Shown here: positions 27,076 to 36,693 of the stretch, piece by piece
How positions within the stretch are numbered: position 1 is the first letter of the stretch
Layout: each line of letters opens with the position of its first letter
Assembly: GCF_001541225.1 (NCBI RefSeq)
Contig: NZ_LMTS01000071.1
Location: 1 to 50,794 of the forward strand
Source of the DNA: Variovorax sp. WDL1
GTDB lineage: Bacteria > Pseudomonadota > Gammaproteobacteria > Burkholderiales > Burkholderiaceae_C
Direction of reading: 5' to 3'
Length of the DNA stretch: 50,794 bases
Translations under genes and position numbers: made by a program
Notes under the pieces: generated by a model
Seen by the model: only the letters and a program-made list of their open reading frames with translations
What the model was told of the DNA's origin: nothing
The model's database searches: none

Positions 27076-28222
27076 GCTCGAACCCCGTCCGCAGCTCTCG
27101 CGCTTCTGGAGCTACGGCTCGCCGATCCTGGCGTTGCTGATCACGGTGCTGATCGGCATGGCGCTGTTCTCGGCACTGGGGAAGGACCCGGTCAAGGGGC
27201 TCGCGGTCTTTTTCTGGGAGGCCATCAAGAGCGGGTATGCGCTGGGCGAGCTGATGGTCAAGGCAACGCCGCTGCTCATCATCGCGCTCGGCCTGGCCGT
27301 GTGCTTCCGCTCCAACGTGTGGAACATCGGCGCCGAGGGCCAGTTCGTCTTCGGCGCCATCGCGGCCGGCGGCGTGGCCTTGATGGCCGACAAGACCACC
27401 GGCTCGTGGATCGTGGCCGCGATCCTGGTGGCCGGCATCCTGGGCGGCATGGTGTGGGCCGGCATCGTCGCATTCCTTCGCGACAGGTTCAACGCCAACG
27501 AGATCCTCGTGAGCCTGATGCTGGTGTACGTGGCGACGCTGCTGCTGGGCTACATGGTCTACGGCCCGTGGAAGGACCCGATGGGCTACAACTTCCCGCA
27601 GACCAAGACCTTCGAGGCGGTGACGCAGATCCCGCGGCTCATGAAGGGCTCGCGCGTGAGCATCGGACTCGTCATCGCGCTGCTGGGCGCGGCGGCGCTG
27701 TGGGTGTTCCTGTTCCGCACGCGGGCCGGCTTCGCACAGCAGGTCGGCGGGCTGGCGCCGGCGGCGGCGCGCTACGCGGGCTTCTCGGCGCGGCGGGCGA
27801 TCTGGATCGCGCTGCTCACTTCGGGCGGCGCGGCCGGGCTGGCGGGTGCGCTGGAAGTGGCAGGCCCGATCGGGCAGCTCACGCCCTACGTGCCGGCCGG
27901 TTACGGCTTCGCGGCCATCATCGTGGCCTTTGTCGGCCGGCTGCATCCGGTGGGCATGATCTTCTCGGCCATCTTGATGAGCATGTTCTACATCGGCGGC
28001 GAGCTGGCGCAGTCGCGCCTGGGGCTGCCCAAGTCGCTGACCGGCGTGTTCCAGGGGCTGCTGCTGTTCACGCTGCTGGCCTGCGACACGCTGATCGCCT
28101 ACCGCATCCGGCGCAAGTCGGCACCCAAGCCGGTGGCCGCGCCTGCAGGCACCTCGTCGCTGCAGGCGAGCACGCCGCTGACGGCGCCTGTCACTGTCCA
28201 GGCTACGGAAGGAGCAATTTAA
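27068..28222 (+). CDS. Nucleoside-type ABC transporter permease 1 (NupP/YufP-like)
   Basis: A 384-aa inner-membrane permease of the BPD_transp_2 family. It has about 10 hydrophobic segments; the core motif ATPLLIIALGLAVCFRSNVWNIGAEGQF is a hallmark of BMP-associated permeases, followed by NANEILVSLMLVYVA. The C-terminal tail (about 345-384) is Ala/Pro/Thr-rich and polar. Its TAA stop overlaps by one base (TAATG) with an ATG that opens a 28-codon frame inside the repeat at 28222-28304. Confidence 0.92.
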   Translation: MLKLEPRPQLSRFWSYGSPILALLITVLIGMALFSALGKDPVKGLAVFFWEAIKSGYALGELMVKATPLLIIALGLAVCFRSNVWNIGAEGQFVFGAIAAGGVALMADKTTGSWIVAAILVAGILGGMVWAGIVAFLRDRFNANEILVSLMLVYVATLLLGYMVYGPWKDPMGYNFPQTKTFEAVTQIPRLMKGSRVSIGLVIALLGAAALWVFLFRTRAGFAQQVGGLAPAAARYAGFSARRAIWIALLTSGGAAGLAGALEVAGPIGQLTPYVPAGYGFAAIIVAFVGRLHPVGMIFSAILMSMFYIGGELAQSRLGLPKSLTGVFQGLLLFTLLACDTLIAYRIRRKSAPKPVAAPAGTSSLQASTPLTAPVTVQATEGAI

Positions 28223-28304
28223 TGAACCCCCACGCTCATCAGTTCGTGTATTGGCTGCCCCCCGAGGGGGCCGATGCCTCCCTTGGGGCGGCCCGGCGGG
28301 AGGC
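28222..28304 (+). repeat. GC-rich interspersed repeat between the two permease genes
   Basis: About 83 nt containing CCCCACGCTCATC, CTGCCCCCCGAGGGGGCC and CTTGGGGCGGCCCGGCGGG, a pattern I recall between many Comamonadaceae genes. Its core CCCCC-GA-GGGGG is a short inverted repeat. It carries a 28-codon reading frame (28222-28308) that begins in TAATG with the upstream stop, preceded by GGAG, and ends at TGA inside ATGATG at the next gene's start. A peptide product is unlikely to have its own function. Confidence 0.6.
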
Positions 28305-29228
28305 ATGATGGAAAGCTACGCACTCCTCCTGGGCTCCACGCTCAGCGCCGGCACCGTGCTCGCGATCGCGGCGCTGGGCCTGCTGATCAACGAGAAGGCC
28401 GGCATCGTCAATCTCGGCGCCGAGGGCATGATGCTGTGCGCCGCCATTGCCGGATTCGCCACCGTCGTGACCACCCGCAACCCCTGGCTGGGCTTCGCGG
28501 CCGGCATGGCGGCAGGCGCGTTGCTGGCGGCCGTCTTCGGTGTCCTGGTGATCTGGCTCAACACCAACCAGTATGCGACCGGCCTGGCACTGAGCCTCTT
28601 CGGCGTCGGCTTCTCGGCCTTCGCGGGCATCAACTTCGTGCAGGCCAAGCTGCCCGAGAGCACCAGCTACGCGCTGCCGCTGCTGGGGGACATCCCGCTG
28701 GTCGGGCCGGCGTTGTTCCGGCATCACCCGATGGTGTATTTCGCGGTGCTGCTGACCATCGGGCTGATCTGGTTCCTGTACCGCACGCGCGCCGGGCTGG
28801 TGCTGCGCTCGGTGGGCGAGTCGCCGGAGTCCTCGCATGCGCTGGGCTACCCGGTGCGGCGCATCCGCTTCATGGCGGTGATCGCGGGCGGCGCGCTGTG
28901 CGGGCTGGCTGGCGCGTATCTCTCGACCGTCTACACGCCGCTGTGGGTCGAGGGCATGGTGGCCGGCCGCGGCTGGATCGCGCTGGCGCTCACCACCTTC
29001 GCGACATGGCGGCCGGTGCGCGTGCTGCTGGGCGCCTATCTGTTCGGCGGGGTCTCGATGCTGGGCTTCCACCTGCAGAGCACGGGCGTCGACGTGCCCA
29101 GCCAGTTCCTCAGCATGCTGCAGTACATCGCCCCGATCGTGGTGCTGGCGCTGATCTCGCGCAACCCCGCCTTCATCCGCATCAACATGCCGGCTTCCAT
29201 CGGGAAACCCTTCTACCCCGGCTCATAA
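28305..29228 (+). CDS. Nucleoside-type ABC transporter permease 2 (NupQ/YufQ-like)
   Basis: A 307-aa second inner-membrane permease of the same transporter. LLINEKAGIVNLGAEGMML is the family signature, equivalent to NIGAEGQ in permease 1. About 8-9 hydrophobic segments follow. Two ATGs in tandem (28305 and 28308) may start it: GGGAGG sits 1-4 nt before them, favouring ATG 28308 for spacing. The interspersed repeat separates it from permease 1, yet the reading frame through the repeat keeps ribosomes running into this start. Confidence 0.92.
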   Translation: MMESYALLLGSTLSAGTVLAIAALGLLINEKAGIVNLGAEGMMLCAAIAGFATVVTTRNPWLGFAAGMAAGALLAAVFGVLVIWLNTNQYATGLALSLFGVGFSAFAGINFVQAKLPESTSYALPLLGDIPLVGPALFRHHPMVYFAVLLTIGLIWFLYRTRAGLVLRSVGESPESSHALGYPVRRIRFMAVIAGGALCGLAGAYLSTVYTPLWVEGMVAGRGWIALALTTFATWRPVRVLLGAYLFGGVSMLGFHLQSTGVDVPSQFLSMLQYIAPIVVLALISRNPAFIRINMPASIGKPFYPGS

Positions 29229-29275
29229 TCGCGTTGACAATTGTTTCCGACAAACATCCTTCGAGGATTCCCCCA

Positions 29276-30445
29276 ATGAACGATATGAACAAACGTCTCC
29301 TGCTCAAGATGGCTGCCCTGACTGCGGTGGCCTCCGCCGCGCTCATCGGCTGCGGCAAGAAGGAAGAAGCGCCGGCGCCGGCCCCCGCTGCACCGGCGCC
29401 CGCGCCGAGCGCCGCGGCGCCCGCGCCCGCCGCACCGCTGAACGTCGCGTTCGCGTATGTGGGCCCGGTGGGCGACGGCGGCTGGTCCTTTGCGCACGAC
29501 AACGCGCGCAAGGCCATCGAGAAGGAATTCGGCGGCAAGATCAAGACCACCTTCGTCGAGAGCGTGCCCGAGTCGGCCGATGCCGAGCGCGTGTTCCGCG
29601 ACATGGTGGGCCAGGGCAACAAGCTGATCTTCGGCACCACCTTCGGCTACATGGAGCCGATGCTCAAGGTCGCCAACGACAACAAGGAAGTCAAGTTCGA
29701 GCATGCCACTGGCTACAAGACGGCCGAGAACATGCGCACCTACGACAGCCGCACCTACGAGGGCGCGTACATGGCCGGCATCATTGCGGGCTCGATGACC
29801 AAGAGCAACACGCTGGGCGTGGTCGGCTCGGTGCCGATCCCCGAGGTGCTGCGCAACATCAACTCCTTCACGATGGGTGCGCAGTCGGTCAACCCGAAGA
29901 TCACCACCAAGGTGGTATGGGTCAACGAGTGGTTCAGCCCGCCGAAGGAGACCGAGGCTGCGACGGCGCTGATCAACGGCGGTGCCGACGTACTGTTCCA
30001 GAACACCGATTCGCCGGCCGTGCTCAAGACCGCGCAGGAAAAGGGCAAGCGCGCCTTCGGATGGGACTCGGACATGACGGCCTACGGCCCCAAGGCCCAC
30101 CTGGCTTCGGCCATCATCAACTGGACGCCGTACTACACCAAGGCGGTGCAGGATGCGCTGGACGGCAAGTGGGCCACCGGCCAGACGTGGTGGGGCGTGA
30201 AGGAAGGCGCGATCGACATCGTCTCCATCGCCGAGGACGTGCCGGCCGAGGCCAAGGCCAAGGTCGAAGAGGTCAAGAAGGGCCTGAAGGACGGCAGCTT
30301 CTCGATCTGGAAGGGCCCCATCGTCGGGCAGGACGGCAAGGAGCTCGTGGCTGCCGGCGCCGCCGCCGACGACAAGTTCCTGTCGGGAGTGAACTTCTAC
30401 GTCAAGGGCGTGGAAGGCAAGGTCCCCGGCGGCGACAAGAAGTAG
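29276..30445 (+). CDS. BMP-family substrate-binding lipoprotein (receptor of the ABC transporter)
   Basis: A 389-aa BMP/PnrA-like purine nucleoside receptor. Residues 1-26 form a lipoprotein signal (ALIGC; Cys26 is lipidated), and residues 27-56 are an Ala/Pro-rich linker. The binding domain begins NVAFAYVGPVGDGGW, then FVESVPESADAERVFRDM, GNKLIFGTTFGYMEPMLK and AIINWTPYYTKAVQDAL. The residue after Cys26 is Gly rather than Asp; by the usual Lol rule it would be sent to the outer membrane, an odd place for an ABC receptor. It is followed by a strong intrinsic terminator, closing the ABC operon. A paralogue lies at 39600. Confidence 0.92.
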   Translation: MNDMNKRLLLKMAALTAVASAALIGCGKKEEAPAPAPAAPAPAPSAAAPAPAAPLNVAFAYVGPVGDGGWSFAHDNARKAIEKEFGGKIKTTFVESVPESADAERVFRDMVGQGNKLIFGTTFGYMEPMLKVANDNKEVKFEHATGYKTAENMRTYDSRTYEGAYMAGIIAGSMTKSNTLGVVGSVPIPEVLRNINSFTMGAQSVNPKITTKVVWVNEWFSPPKETEAATALINGGADVLFQNTDSPAVLKTAQEKGKRAFGWDSDMTAYGPKAHLASAIINWTPYYTKAVQDALDGKWATGQTWWGVKEGAIDIVSIAEDVPAEAKAKVEEVKKGLKDGSFSIWKGPIVGQDGKELVAAGAAADDKFLSGVNFYVKGVEGKVPGGDKK

Positions 30446-30490
30446 ACATGGCCCCCCGGCCCGGCGGCGTCCGGCCCGGATTTCGCCTGG

Positions 30491-30518
30491 AAGGGTTGCC
30501 GCAGCGGCAACCCTTTTT
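30491..30518 (+). terminator. Intrinsic terminator after the BMP receptor gene
   Basis: Perfect 10-bp stem AAGGGTTGCC/GGCAACCCTT around GCAGC, with five T (30514-30518) overlapping the stem end. It ends the 24-30 kb purine transport operon and separates it from the oxygenase gene starting 19 nt further on. Confidence 0.88.
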
Positions 30519-30536
30519 GCATTTCCGTTCCCCACG

Positions 30537-32575
<2,039 letters not shown>

Positions 32576-32660
32576 GAAGGTGTGAACGCGCTGAGCCCGC
32601 GTTCAAAGTTACCCCATAAAGATGGATCTTGTTGGGAACTGAAGTCCTGCACCAGGCACC

Positions 32661-32890
32661 TTGAACCGCCCGCAGGAGCCGGCATTCAGGACACAGTACG
32701 CCGAACTGAAGGAACGCGCCGCCTCGGCTGACATTCTGCTTGCGGGAACGCCAGGCACTTTGGTCATGCGACAGGGGACAGGCTGGCCGAGCCTCGAGCG
32801 CCTCGGTACAGCGTGTATTTCTGCCGCTGCGGCAGTTCGCAGTCGAAGAGCAGCCGCTACGGCCTGCGTGCGCGCCCGGTGCGGATGGCT
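32661..32890 (+). pseudogene. Possible remnant of a nucleotidyltransferase-fold gene
   Basis: The translated stretch FRTQYAELKERAASAD followed by GTPGTLVMRQGTG resembles the N-terminus of GSU2403-family nucleotidyltransferase-fold proteins as I remember them. After about 45 codons the match seems to jump to another frame (a V-Y-F segment near 32815) and then fades. It has no convincing start codon. I read it as a decayed 5' fragment; the resemblance is by memory and could be chance. Confidence 0.35.
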
Positions 32891-33243
32891 TCCTTGCGCG
32901 CCTTCTGCACTTCCTTCAGCTGCGCCAGCTGGCTCGGGCAGTCGGCATTGGTCGCCACCAGCACGAAGGGGCTGCGCCGCAGCGCCTCGACCGATTTCTC
33001 GACGTCGGCCGGCATCCGGTTCTTGTTGACCAGCCCGGCTGCCACTGCCGCCCTGGAGTCCTTGAAGAAGCCTTTCTCGAAGGCTGGCGTGCCACAGCGT
33101 GCCGCGATCACGCGGTAGTCGGCTTCCTGCTGCTCCGCGGCATGGGGCGCCGCCGGCTGTCGTGCCGTCTGGGCCTCGACCGGCATGGAGATACCGATGA
33201 CGGACGCCGATAGAAATGCTCCCAATTCAACACGCGCTTTCAT
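32857..33243 (-). CDS. Small secreted protein of unknown function
   Basis: From the ATG at 33243, 128 aa. Residues 1-24 look like a Sec signal peptide (MKARVELGAFLSASVIGISMPVEAQ, cleavage after VEA). The mature part is charged and helical, with two Cys (CGTP and DCPS) that could pair in the periplasm, and ends in Arg-rich RTGRARRP. Upstream codons allow a longer form, but the signal peptide supports this start. I do not recognise the family. It is divergent from the diguanylate cyclase gene, 244 nt away. Confidence 0.6.
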   Translation of the reverse strand: MKARVELGAFLSASVIGISMPVEAQTARQPAAPHAAEQQEADYRVIAARCGTPAFEKGFFKDSRAAVAAGLVNKNRMPADVEKSVEALRRSPFVLVATNADCPSQLAQLKEVQKARKEAIRTGRARRP

Positions 33244-33487
33244 GAGGACCTGCCGCTTCACGAACGCTGAAGGGTTCGTCATCGGCATGGTACTGCCGCA
33301 TCGAGGCAGTTGCATCGCACCGGCGTGAAGTAGTGCCGGGAGCAGCCACGGAGTTGCGGATTCGCATCGGTGCGGTGGCGTCCGCGCCACGCACACGCTT
33401 TTCAGCTTGACCGGGGGCAAAGGCCTGGACTCCGTGCATCCCATCCGTGGCCGGTGTGCCCGTCTGGCTTATGCTGCCCGGTCCACC

Positions 33488-36400
33488 ATGTCGATGAAAT
33501 CGGGTTTCAGCAACCTCCGCATCAGCTTGAACACGCGCCTGAGCGCCGGCGTGGCGGCGGTGGTGCTGGCCGCGACGTTCGCGATCGCCACCGTTGCCTT
33601 GCACCTTGCCAAGGCCAGCATGCAGGGATCGATCGCGAACGAGGAGTTCGCGCGGGTGACGGCCATCGCCGATGCGGTCGACCAGAAGTTCGTCGGCCGG
33701 CGGACCTTGCTGAAGGCCCTCGCCGAGAGCGTGCAGTCGCACGATGGCCCGAACGCCGCGCCGCTGCAGCACCTGCTGGAGAAGCACCAGTCGCTGCGCG
33801 AGGCCTTCGACAACGTCGCGTTCATCGACATCGACGGCGAGATCGTCGCCAACCTCAACGGGGCGCAGAACATCGGACGCGCGAACGTCAAGGACCGCTC
33901 CTATTTCGCGGACACGCTCTCCGCCGGCGCCGGTGTGATCTCGGCGCCTTACCGCAACCGGATCAACGGCCTGGCACAGGTCGCCATCACGCAGCCGGTT
34001 CGGGACGCCGCCGGCCAGGTGCGCCTGGTGATCTCCGGCTCCATCAACCTGAAGGAGCGCAACATCCTGGGCGACCTGGCCGAGGTCAAGTTCGGCAAGA
34101 CGGGCCACCTGTTCATTCTCTCCAAGGACGGCACCTTGATCGATCATCCACGTCCGGAGCTGGTGCTGGATCGAGCCGGCGCCGGCGGTGCCGGCAAGAC
34201 CGAAATCCAGCGCGCGATCGCCGGGTTCGAGGGCGCGACCGAGGGGCTGGACCAGGACGGGGCGCGTGCCCTGTACGCCTTCAAGCGCATCCGCCAGGCC
34301 GACTGGATCCTGGGTGCCGTGTACCCGCAGAAGGAGGCCTTCGCGCACATCGATGCCATCGAGCGCGTGGCCTGGGGCGGGGCGATCGTGCTGGCCATGC
34401 TGGCTGGCGCGGCCGCGCTGGCCGTGGTGCGGAGTCAGCTGCAGCCGCTTTCGCAGTTGCACCGGCGCATGCTCGATGCGCAGGCCGCGCCAGCGGAGGC
34501 CACCGCGCCCCGCAACTATGCCCGCGACGAGATCGGCGACCTCTGGCGGACCTTCGACGAGCTCATGCAGCAGCGGCGAGCCAGCGAAAAATTCCTGCGG
34601 GATATCACGGACAACCTGCCGGCGATGGTGTGGCATGCGGATGCGCAAGGCCGCTACACCTTCGTCAACGCCCGCCTGTGCGAGAAGCTGGGCCGCAGCG
34701 CGGCCGATCTCCTGGGCAAGCCCATGCGGGACGCGCGCGGTGCCGACTACAGCGTGATCCCGGAGCGCTATCTTCGGCGGGCGCTGGCCGGCGAGCCCGT
34801 GACCTTCGAACGCCGGGGCTCCATCAGGCAGGGCGAGGAGCCCCGCTTCTTCCAGACCGAGCTCATCCCCGACCGGGACCGGACGGGCACGGTCCGCGGC
34901 TACTACGCGATGACCTCCGACGTGACGGAGCGCAAGCGCATCGAGCTGAGCCTCGCGCACAGCGAGGCGCAGATCCGCATCATCGCCGACAACATTCCGG
35001 CGCTGGTCTCGCACGTGGACGCCTCGCTGCGCTACACCTTCGTCAATGCCAAGGTCAAGGCGCTGCACAAGTCCGACGCGTTCGTGGGCCTGCCGATGTC
35101 GCAGGTGCGCGGCCCGTCGGATTTCGCGGTCGTCGAGCCTTACTATCGGCGCGCGCTCGCCGGGGAGACAGTGATCGTCGAGAAGGCCGGCGATGCGGCG
35201 CTCGGGATCGGTGGCCGGACCTACAAGGCCCACTACATCCCCGACCAGGACGATGTCGGCATGGTTCAAGGCGTGTTCTCCATGACCTTCGACATCACCG
35301 ACGAGGTGAACGTCCGCAAGGCCCTGGGCGAGCAGGAGAAGCGGCTGCGCGACGTCACCGACAGCATTCCGGCGCTGGTGGGGTATTTCGATCGCAATGA
35401 GAACTGCCTCTACGGCAACAGCCGGGCACGGCAGATGGCGGGCCTGGGCGATGGGCCGCTCGACGGCGTGACCTTGCGCGCCGCGGTGGGAGAGGCGGTG
35501 TACGCGCAGCACCTGCCCTTTCTTCCGACCGTGCTGGCGGGAGAGGCCGCACGCTTCCCGGTCGAGGCGCCGCTGCACGGCAAGAACGGCTACTTCCAGG
35601 TGAACCTGATTCCGGACAAGGACCTTCAGGGACGCGTGCTGGGCTTCTACGTCATGACCTTCAACATCACCGCGTTGAAGGAGGCGGAGATGCTGCTGGC
35701 CGAGAGCGAGATGCGCCTGCGCACCATCACGGACAACCTGCCGGCGCTCATCACCTACATCGACCGGGAGCAGAAGATCACCTTCGCGAACGGCACCTAC
35801 CGGGAGTGGCTGGGGCTCGATCCCGCCAAGCTGGTGGGACACCATATCCGTGACGTCGCGGGACCCGAGCTGTACGAATCGCGCAGGGCAACTATCGAGA
35901 GGGCACTCGCGGGGGAGCGCGTCGAGTTCGAGGCGGCCACCCGGCGGGGGGATTTCGATCGCGTCACACACGTCATCTACGTGCCGGACATCGGGCCCGA
36001 CGGGGCGACCCATGGCATCTTCTCGCTCAGCCTGGACATCACCGAGCTCAAGGCGGTGGAGCGCAAGCTGATCGAACTGGCGCGGGTGGACACGCTCACC
36101 GGCCTGCCGAACCGCCTGGCCTTCAACGAGCTGCTCCCGGCGGCGATCGCACGCGCCACGCGCGCGCAAAGCGCGCTCGCCCTGATGTTCCTCGACATCG
36201 ACCATTTCAAGTCCATCAACGACACGCTCGGCCATGCAATGGGCGACGAAGTGCTGGCCGAGTTTGCCCGGCGCCTGCAGGCCAGCGTCAGAAGCACCGA
36301 CACCGTGGTCCGGCTGGCCGGCGACGAGTTCGTGATCGTGCTCGAGAACCTCGACCGGCCGGAGGCGGCCTCGACGGTGGCCAGGAAAGTCATCACATGC

Positions 36401-36583
36401 GTCAACGCAGCCGCCTTCCAGCTCGATGGCCGAAGCCTTGACGTCACCACCAGCATCGGCGTCGCCTTCCATCTGCCCGCCGGCTCCACCGTCACGACGG
36501 CGGAACTGCTGGCCCGCGCGGACGCTGCGCTCTACCGCGCCAAGGCGGCGGGGCGCAATACTTTCGTACTCGCTGCGGACTGA
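33488..36583 (+). CDS. Membrane diguanylate cyclase: Cache, four PAS, GGDEF
   Basis: A 1031-aa c-di-GMP synthase. TM1 is about residues 18-40, a periplasmic Cache-like sensor covers about 45-290 (ANVKDRSYFADTLSAGAGVIS is typical), TM2 about 293-314, then a HAMP-like linker. Four PAS modules start near 371, 496, 620 and 744, each opening with a variant of D-N-[LI]-P-A. The GGDEF domain starts near 864 (LTGLPNRLAF); the active loop is Ala944-Gly-Asp-Glu-Phe, an active AGDEF form. An inhibitory I-site RxxD (Arg935-Asp938) is intact. ATG 33488 was chosen because it precedes the TM1 region; ATG 33494 is also possible. Confidence 0.9.
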   Translation: MSMKSGFSNLRISLNTRLSAGVAAVVLAATFAIATVALHLAKASMQGSIANEEFARVTAIADAVDQKFVGRRTLLKALAESVQSHDGPNAAPLQHLLEKHQSLREAFDNVAFIDIDGEIVANLNGAQNIGRANVKDRSYFADTLSAGAGVISAPYRNRINGLAQVAITQPVRDAAGQVRLVISGSINLKERNILGDLAEVKFGKTGHLFILSKDGTLIDHPRPELVLDRAGAGGAGKTEIQRAIAGFEGATEGLDQDGARALYAFKRIRQADWILGAVYPQKEAFAHIDAIERVAWGGAIVLAMLAGAAALAVVRSQLQPLSQLHRRMLDAQAAPAEATAPRNYARDEIGDLWRTFDELMQQRRASEKFLRDITDNLPAMVWHADAQGRYTFVNARLCEKLGRSAADLLGKPMRDARGADYSVIPERYLRRALAGEPVTFERRGSIRQGEEPRFFQTELIPDRDRTGTVRGYYAMTSDVTERKRIELSLAHSEAQIRIIADNIPALVSHVDASLRYTFVNAKVKALHKSDAFVGLPMSQVRGPSDFAVVEPYYRRALAGETVIVEKAGDAALGIGGRTYKAHYIPDQDDVGMVQGVFSMTFDITDEVNVRKALGEQEKRLRDVTDSIPALVGYFDRNENCLYGNSRARQMAGLGDGPLDGVTLRAAVGEAVYAQHLPFLPTVLAGEAARFPVEAPLHGKNGYFQVNLIPDKDLQGRVLGFYVMTFNITALKEAEMLLAESEMRLRTITDNLPALITYIDREQKITFANGTYREWLGLDPAKLVGHHIRDVAGPELYESRRATIERALAGERVEFEAATRRGDFDRVTHVIYVPDIGPDGATHGIFSLSLDITELKAVERKLIELARVDTLTGLPNRLAFNELLPAAIARATRAQSALALMFLDIDHFKSINDTLGHAMGDEVLAEFARRLQASVRSTDTVVRLAGDEFVIVLENLDRPEAASTVARKVITCVNAAAFQLDGRSLDVTTSIGVAFHLPAGSTVTTAELLARADAALYRAKAAGRNTFVLAAD

Positions 36584-36693
36584 GTTTTTTCATGGCCGCG
36601 AAGGGTGCGCCCGTGCGCCGTGCGCAGCTGTGCTGAAATCGTGCCGGGGGACCTCGGAATCCCCCAGGCAAAACTGAACAAGAGGTCAAAGCC

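Noticed and set aside
29234..29239. TTGACA as a -35 box before the BMP receptor
   Set aside because: No -10-like hexamer is found 16-18 nt downstream, and the gene is probably in the upstream operon.
33260..33279. ACGAAC/GTTCGT inverted repeat before the small secreted protein
   Set aside because: Six-bp arms with an 8-nt gap occur often by chance and nothing else supports an operator.
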